From: Methylotenera sp. | GTDB lineage: Bacteria; Pseudomonadota; Gammaproteobacteria; Burkholderiales; Methylophilaceae | Assembly (NCBI GenBank): GCA_014378845.1 | Contig: JACMNB010000062.1 | Coordinates: forward strand, 1-47,828 | DNA: 47,828 bases | Direction: 5' to 3' | In this document: positions 42,355 through 47,828 of the stretch, piece after piece | How the letters are laid out: every line of letters starts with the position of its first letter | How positions within the stretch are numbered: position 1 is the stretch's first letter | Program-made: the position numbers and the translations under genes | The notes under the pieces: model-generated | What the model was told of the DNA's origin: nothing | Seen by the model: only the letters and a program-made list of their open reading frames with translations | Databases searched by the model: none

Positions 42355-45300
42355 ATGAGTGAACTCCTAATTAGCCAATACCATTCTGAAATTGCCAAAT
42401 ACATACAATATGGCGGCGACAAAAAAGAAACCAGTATCCGCCGCGCTTTTGCTAACTTGCTTAGCACTTACTGCAAACCACACGATTTAACCTTAGTAGA
42501 TGAGCTGGAATTCACCACCAAACTCAATACCCGCGTAGTGCCAGATGGCACGATTAAAGATGCATTGCGCCTCACGCATGGCTATTGGGAAGCCAAAGAT
42601 GAGAGTGACGATATTGACGTTGAAATTGAGAAAAAGCTAAAAAAAGGTTATCCGTCAGATAATATTTTGTTTGAAGACAGCATCACCGCCGTGCTACTGC
42701 AAAATGGCGTACAAATTCTACGCGTAAGTATGAAAGATGCCGCAGCGCTAGATAAACTGGTGCGCCGCTTTATTGAGTTCGAGCGCCCTGAGCTGCAAAC
42801 TTTTAGGCAAGCCATTGCCCAATTTAAGCAAGATATGCCAGAAGTGCTACACGCTTTGCGCCAGATGATTGATGCGAACCAAATTAGTAATGCCAACTTT
42901 AAAACCGCACTGCAAACTTTTCTAAAACTTTGCCAAGACAACATCAACGCCGACATTGTGTTAGATGACGCGCGCGAAATGCTGATACAACATATTCTTA
43001 CGGAAGACATTTTTAACACCGTGTTTGGCGATACGCAGTTTCACCGCGAAAACAACATTGCGCGTGAGCTACAAAAAGTGGCGGATACATTTTTTACGGG
43101 CAGCACCAAAAAGAATACCTTAAAAGGGCTAGAAAGCTATTATGGTGCTATTAAACAAAGTGCTAGCGGCATTGCCAACCACCATGAGAAGCAACAGTTT
43201 TTAAAAGCCATTTACGAAAATTTTTATAAGGTTTACAACCCAAAACTAGCCGATAGATTAGGCGTAGTCTACACCCCAAACGAAATTGTGCGCTTTATGA
43301 TAGAAAGCACAGAAGCCTTAATTCATCAGCACTTTAACAAATTGCTCATTAGCCGTGGCGTAGAAATTTTAGACCCCGCTACAGGCACAGGCACGTTTAT
43401 TACTGACTTGATAGAACACTTTAAGCACAATAAAGATGAGCTGGCTTACAAAAATAAAACGAGCTGCACTGCAATGAAGTCGCTATTTTGCCTTACTACA
43501 TTGCCAACTTAAATATTGAATTTACCTACTCGCAAATTATGGGCGAGTATGCCGAGTTTCCTAATATTTGCTTTGTAGATACGCTAGATAATTTAGGTTT
43601 TGATCAAAAACATAGTGGCGCGCATGGTGATTTAGATTTTGGTATGACGGCGATTAATACCGAGCGGGTAAAAGCGCAAAACGCTAAAAAAATTAGTGTG
43701 ATTATTGGCAATCCGCCTTATAACGCTAACCAACTCAATTAAAAACGACAACAATAAAAACCGTATATATGGTGGTAAAGATGGCAAAAGTGGAATAGAT
43801 AAACGCATTAAAGACACTTACATTGCCGAAAGCACTGCGCAAAAAACCAAGCTATACGATATGTACGCAAGGTTTTTGCGTTGGGCGAGCGATAGGTTAG
43901 ACGAAAACGGCGTAGTGGCTTTTATTACCAATCGCAGCTTTATAGAAAGCCGTACCTTTGATGGTTTTCGTAAGATTGTTGAACAAGAATTTAATGAAGT
44001 GTGCATAGTAGATTTAGGTGGCGATGTACGCGCCAACCCCAAGTTAAGCGGCACCACGCATAATGTGTTTGGTATACAAACTGGCGTAGCGATTAGCTTT
44101 TTGGTGAAAAACTCAAAACAGCAAGGCTGCAAAATCCGCTATTTGCGTCGCCCAGAAATGGAAACAGCGGATGAGAAATTAAGCTTTTTAGCCAGTAGTA
44201 AATTAGATGATTTAGCCTTTCAAGCCATCACGCCCGATAAAAACCATAACTGGATTAACTTAAGTGATAACGACTTTGATAGTTTGATTCCAGTCGCGAA
44301 TAAAGAAACCAAAGCGGCTAAAACGCAGGCGCAGGAAAATGCTTTGTTTAAGTTGTATTCGTTGGGGGTGGTGACTGCGCGTGATGAATGGGTTTATGAC
44401 GATAATGAAAAATCGCTCAAGAAAAAAGTTGATTTTTTAATTAACGCTTACAACCAAGATGTTAAAAAATTGTCTGTAAAATCAAATAAAAAAGATATAA
44501 CAAGTGAATTAGATACCGATATTAAATGGACGCGTGCCGTAAAAAACGACCTTAAAAAAGGCGTAAAGTATGAGTTAGATGAAGATTTAATAGTAGAAAG
44601 TTTATATCGCCCCTTTGTTAAAAAGCAACTTTATTTCAGTAAGCAATTGAATGAAATGCAGTATCAGCTTAACTGGTTGTTTGGTAAGACCAATACAAAG
44701 AATCAATATATTAGTATAGTGGCAGGAAATAGACTAGATTTTGCTACTCTTGCTGGTAATGCTTTGCCAAATTATGCTATTTATTCTCTTGACCCTGCGC
44801 AATGTTTAGCCCTTTATGTTTATGACAAAGCAGGCAACTGCACCGATAACATCACCGATTGGGGTTTGGCGCAGTTTGTGCAGCATTACCAACCGTCCAC
44901 CGTCATTGCGAGGAGCGAAGCGACGAAGCAATCCAGTAGCAGTCTGGATTGCCACGCTGGCGCTCGCAATGACGGTAAAGAAATCACCAAACAAGCGATT
45001 TTTCATTATGTATATGCGGTGTTGCATGACCCAGTTTATCGCGAGAAATATGCGTTAAACCTAAAGCGTGAATTTCCGCGCGTGCCTTTTTATGCAGATT
45101 TTTGGCAGTGGGCAAACTGGGGTGAGACCTTAATGCAAGCGCATATTGGCTATGAAGCGGCCGCGCCGTTTGACTTAACCCGCACTAATAAAAAAGTGGC
45201 TAAACCTAAAGCCAAGCTTAAAGCCGATAAAGCCAAAGGTGAAATTATTGTAGATGAAGCCACCACATTAAGCTGCATTCCGCCAAGTGCTTGGGATTAC

Positions 45301-45504
45301 AAGCTAGGTAACCGTAGCGCGCTAGAATGGGTGCTAGACCAATATAAAGAAAGCAAACCCAAAGACCCAACGATTCGCGAAAAATTTAATACTTACCAAT
45401 TTGCAGATTACAAAGAACACGTTATTAATCTGCTAGCAAAGGTTTGTACAGTGAGTGTACAAACACAAGAGATTGTTGAAGCAATGCGCAATTTGCAACG
45501 CTAG
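42355..45504 (+). pseudogene. Single-chain restriction-modification enzyme (type ISP / type IIG-like), frameshifted twice
   Basis: Three overlapping reading frames together encode one protein of about 1049 aa. Part 1 (42355 to ~43458) has an N-terminal PD-(D/E)xK nuclease (Asp64 in VPDGTI, Glu79-x-Lys81 in YWEAKDE), a helical linker and the SAM motif DPATGTGTF at ~340. Part 2 (~43461-43740, another frame) has ELHCNEVAILPYYIANLNIEF-type sequence and the catalytic NPPY. Part 3 (~43742-45504, original frame) has YDMYARFLRWASDRLDENG, ITNRSFIESRTFDGFR, a target-recognition region and a type ISP C-terminus (LSCIPPSAWDYKLGNRSALEW). The first break looks like one base lost at ~43459 (TAC Tyr expected), the second like one base gained at ~43741; both are beside A-runs. 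No helicase domain is present. A palindromic repeat is inserted in phase at 44901-44974. Broken gene or assembly error. Confidence 0.83.
44901..44974. repeat. CGTCATTGCGAGG palindromic repeat inside the restriction gene
   Basis: Long inverted repeat beginning CGTCATTGCGAGGAGCGAAG and ending CGCTCGCAATGACG, a widespread bacterial repeat type. It is read in frame as VIARSEATKQ ... DCHAGARNDG in the C-terminal part of the enzyme, with no stop. Confidence 0.9.
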
Positions 45505-45537
45505 TTATCAACTGTTTTTATAGCCCCTTTGTAACCT

Positions 45538-45571
45538 ATTATCGGTTTGCCAACGTTGGCAAAATGATAAT
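45538..45571. terminator. 34-bp dyad between convergent genes, possible bidirectional terminator
   Basis: ATTATC-gg-TTTGCCAACGTTGGCAAA-at-GATAAT, symmetric around 45554/45555 with only the gg/at mismatch. It lies between the ends of the restriction gene and the pteridine reductase gene. There is no loop, so an operator or a protein-binding site is an alternative. Confidence 0.45.
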
Positions 45572-45579
45572 AATTGATG

Positions 45580-46359
45580 TTACAAATTCAAACTGCGTCC
45601 ACCATCTACCGCCAGCACATGGCCAGTAATAAATGGCGCATCAGCTACCAAAAACTTCACCGCTTTGGCAATATCAGCTGCTTCACCAACACGTTTTAAC
45701 AAGGTTTGGTTAATCACGCGTTGTCTGTAAACCTCATCAAATTGCGGGTTATTTTCTGGCCATTGCACAGGGCCGGGTGCAACTGCATTCACGCGCACTT
45801 CTGGCGACAACTCATGCGCGAGTGATTTAGTCAGCGTAACTAAACCCGCTTTCGCCACGCTGTACACCACATAGCCTTTTTTCGGGCGTTCAATATGCAT
45901 ATCGGTAATATTCACAATGCAGCCGTGGTTTTTACGCAGCTCAAAGGCGGCGGCTTGCGCTAAAAACATGGGGGCTTTTAGGTTGCTGCCCATTAAATCG
46001 TGCCAGTTTTCTTCATCAATTTTGCCAATTTCGGTGGCGTAATAGGTGCTGGCATTGTTAATCAGCACATCTAAACGTCCAAATTGTTTAATTGTTTCAT
46101 TCACCAAGCTGGGTAATACTGCAAGATTAAGTAAATCGCCCTGAATAATCGCGACACTATTGGCGCGTTGCAAATTAAACTCAGCTTGCAGCGCACGCGC
46201 TTCGTTAATGCTGGTTTTATAGTGAATCATCAGCTGCGCACCGTGTGCATGTAGCTCGCGACAGATGGCCGCGCCCACGCGTTTTGCCCCGCCAGTAATT
46301 AGCACCACTTTGTTTTCTAGCTGATTTTTTAATTGCTTATGGCTCAATTTTTTACTCAC
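45580..46359 (-). CDS. Pteridine reductase (short-chain dehydrogenase, FolM/PTR1-like)
   Basis: 259-aa NADPH-dependent SDR. The nucleotide motif is TGGAKRVGAAICREL, with the Arg of the PTR1-type TGxxxRxG pattern that separates pteridine reductases from usual SDRs. NNAS, YSVAKAG (catalytic Tyr-x-x-x-Lys) and NAVAPGPVQWPE follow, and the C-terminus ends DGGRSL, as in FolM. It should reduce dihydrobiopterin/dihydromonapterin or dihydrofolate. The gene diverges from the MidA-like gene with 27 bp between starts. Confidence 0.85.
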   Translation of the reverse strand: MSKKLSHKQLKNQLENKVVLITGGAKRVGAAICRELHAHGAQLMIHYKTSINEARALQAEFNLQRANSVAIIQGDLLNLAVLPSLVNETIKQFGRLDVLINNASTYYATEIGKIDEENWHDLMGSNLKAPMFLAQAAAFELRKNHGCIVNITDMHIERPKKGYVVYSVAKAGLVTLTKSLAHELSPEVRVNAVAPGPVQWPENNPQFDEVYRQRVINQTLLKRVGEAADIAKAVKFLVADAPFITGHVLAVDGGRSLNL

Positions 46360-46386
46360 CTTAATTTCAAAATATTATAATGGCTA

Positions 46387-47538
46387 ATGGCTTCATTACC
46401 TATCCCTTCGCCCCAGCAGCAAGCTCTTAGCCAACAATTGGCCGATTTAATTCAACAAAAAATAAAAGAAAATAATGGCTGGATTAGCTTTGCAGATTTC
46501 ATGCACATGGCCTTATACACGCCAAGTTTTGGCTATTACAGCGGCGGCGCAACCAAGTTTGGGCTAGCAGGCGATTTTGTCACCGCGCCAGAAATTTCAC
46601 CATTATTTGCGCAAACGTTAGCAAATCAAGCGGCGCAAATATTGGCTATTGACGATGCGCATATTTTAGAACTGGGTGCAGGCACAGGCAAATTGGCGGC
46701 TGATTTATTGCTGCAACTACAAGCATTAAACACCTTGCCAGCCCAGTATTTTATTTTAGAAGTAAGCGACCACTTACGCCAAATTCAGCATGAAACCTTG
46801 CAAAAAAAATTACCACAAGTTTTATTTAAGCGCGTGGTTTGGCTGGAAAAATTGCCAGTTAATTTTGTAGGTTTAATTATTGGCAACGAAGTGCTTGATG
46901 CAATACCCGCGCATTTAATTGTTAATACCGAAGCGGGCTTGTGTGAGCGTGGCGTTTCGTTTGAGCAAACATTTATCTGGCAAAATAAGCCATTACAAAA
47001 AGGCAATCTGCATGATGAAGTTAGCACTTACTCGCTGCCAAGCGATTATTTAACCGAAGCTTGCCCAGCCGCCATAGGTTTGATAAATAGTTTGGCAGAC
47101 TGCCTAAAACAAGGTGTTATTTTAATGCTGGATTATGGTTTTGGCGCGGCAGAATATTATCACCCGCAGCGCAACCAAGGCACGCTCATGTGTCATTATC
47201 AGCATTATGCGCATAGCAATCCGCTGATTAATATTGGCCTGCAAGATATTACCGCGCATGTTAATTTTACGGCAATTGCCGATGCTGGCGTTGCGCAAGG
47301 CCTAAGTTTGGCGGGCTATTGCAACCAAGCCAGTTTTTTAATCAATTGCGGCATGCTTGATATTTTAGGGCAAACTTCGCCAAGCAATATGGCAGTTTAC
47401 GCACCACTTGCTGCCGCCGCGCAAAAGCTAATATCGCCAGCCGAAATGGGCGAATTGTTTAAGGTGATTGCGTTTAGCAAAAACTTTGACGAAGATTTAG
47501 TCGGCTTTAAAAATGGTGATAAAGCGCATACTTTGTAG
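46387..47538 (+). CDS. MidA/NDUFAF7-like SAM-dependent methyltransferase (COG1565)
   Basis: 383 aa. The SAM site is ILELGAGTGKLAADLLLQL at ~100, preceded by ALYTPSFGYYSGGATKFGLAGDFVTAPEISPLFAQTLA and followed by IIGNEVLDAIPAHLI and LMLDYGFGAAEYYHPQRNQGTLMCHYQH. These are constant in the family, whose eukaryotic member methylates an arginine in complex I; bacterial targets are unknown. Its TAG stop (47536-47538) lies inside a palindromic repeat. A pteridine reductase gene next to a COG1565 gene is common in betaproteobacteria. Confidence 0.88.
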   Translation: MASLPIPSPQQQALSQQLADLIQQKIKENNGWISFADFMHMALYTPSFGYYSGGATKFGLAGDFVTAPEISPLFAQTLANQAAQILAIDDAHILELGAGTGKLAADLLLQLQALNTLPAQYFILEVSDHLRQIQHETLQKKLPQVLFKRVVWLEKLPVNFVGLIIGNEVLDAIPAHLIVNTEAGLCERGVSFEQTFIWQNKPLQKGNLHDEVSTYSLPSDYLTEACPAAIGLINSLADCLKQGVILMLDYGFGAAEYYHPQRNQGTLMCHYQHYAHSNPLINIGLQDITAHVNFTAIADAGVAQGLSLAGYCNQASFLINCGMLDILGQTSPSNMAVYAPLAAAAQKLISPAEMGELFKVIAFSKNFDEDLVGFKNGDKAHTL

Positions 47539-47595
47539 GAGCGACGTCTCGTCGCGATTTTACGCCATTGCTTCGCGACGCCTCGTCGCTCCTAC
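47534..47595. repeat. TGTAGGAGCGACG palindromic repeat between the methyltransferase gene and trmB
   Basis: Inverted repeat TGTAGGAGCGACG ... CGTCGCTCCTACA with inner GTCGCG / CGCGAC pairing. It covers almost all of the 72-bp gap, starts 2 bp before the upstream stop codon and ends 15 bp before the trmB ATG. Confidence 0.9.
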
Positions 47596-47610
47596 AGTAT
47601 AATTACACCC

Positions 47611-47828
47611 ATGACTGAAAATAATGAAGTAGAAAACGAAGATCTAAAAAACCGCCGCATACGCAGTTTTGTGTTGCGGCAAGGCCGCGTCACCAAAGGC
47701 CAAGAACGTGCATTAGAAACGCAATGGCCTAAGTATGGCGTGGAATATGGCTTGCAAGGCATCGATTTAGACGCGCTATTTGGCAGAAAAGACAGCAAGA
47801 AAATCCTCGAAATTGGCTTTGGCATGGG
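47611..47828 (+). CDS. trmB: tRNA (guanine-N7)-methyltransferase TrmB, N-terminal part (runs off the window)
   Basis: Methylates G46 of tRNA. 72 complete codons from the ATG at 47611 ([12 protein letters not shown]) contain the family start [21 protein letters not shown], then ETQWPKYG, and the beginning of the SAM motif ILEIGFGMG at the window edge. The full protein is usually about 220-240 aa, so two thirds are missing. Confidence 0.92.
   Translation, partial: MTENNEVENEDLKNRRIRSFVLRQGRVTKGQERALETQWPKYGVEYGLQGIDLDALFGRKDSKKILEIGFGM

Noticed and set aside
43450-43745. Programmed ribosomal frameshifting in the restriction gene
   Set aside because: No canonical slippery heptamer or following structure is seen at 43450-43465, and two opposite shifts would be needed; indels or sequencing errors are simpler.

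Overview
The window looks like chromosome of a betaproteobacterium, most probably Methylophilaceae (Methylotenera-like). This rests on moderate-to-low GC and on gene neighbourhoods typical of Betaproteobacteria: purM / AI-2E transporter / hda, lptG-lptF / pepA / holC, the ECF sigma / DUF3619 / DUF3106 / RDD block, and pilS-pilR. No 16S rRNA, tRNA or other RNA gene was found, so the family-level placement is inference.

Layout. 1-4128: moaC (cut by the left edge), a BepA-like periplasmic protease, an isolated soxYZ pair and a ChaA-type antiporter. 4155-9590: a phospholipase-D-type protein, a COG2509 flavoprotein, a CorC/HlyC-type transporter and hda. 9617-17446: AI-2E-type permease diverging from purM, two tandem DUF3108 envelope proteins, an RsmB-type rRNA methylase, a dicarboxylate/amino acid symporter and a GNAT enzyme. 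17515-23665: an RND pump with its adaptor, ampD and a CaCA antiporter. 23682-27059: pilR, pilS and a small zinc-ribbon membrane protein. 27272-29345: sigma factor, DUF3619, DUF3106 and RDD genes. 29433-35605: lptG, lptF, pepA, holC, a large coiled-coil protein of unknown function and gcvH. 35877-41651: a PBP7-type endopeptidase, topA, a Kdo hydroxylase and ttcA. 41757-45504 is the one clearly accessory island: a RHH-like antitoxin / ParE toxin pair followed by a single-chain nuclease-methylase-specificity restriction enzyme that carries two mutually compensating frameshifts. 45580-47828: a pteridine reductase, a MidA-type methyltransferase and the start of trmB.

Much of the window serves the envelope: BepA-like protease, AmpD, PBP7, LptF/G, Kdo hydroxylase, RND pump, DUF3108 pair and the sigma-factor block. 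The rest is mostly housekeeping. No intergenic stretch exceeds 300 bases.

What stands out is repeat biology. At least three families of small palindromic repeats are scattered through the window. Two of them sit inside reading frames in phase (flavoprotein 7249-7342, restriction enzyme 44901-44974) and a third supplies a stop codon (47534-47595). There is also a recurring habit of 15-17 bp tandem duplication in and next to genes. I see no clear candidate for a wholly new system. The best leads are the sigma/DUF3619/DUF3106/RDD block, the 11-residue-repeat coiled-coil protein and the helicase-less restriction enzyme.
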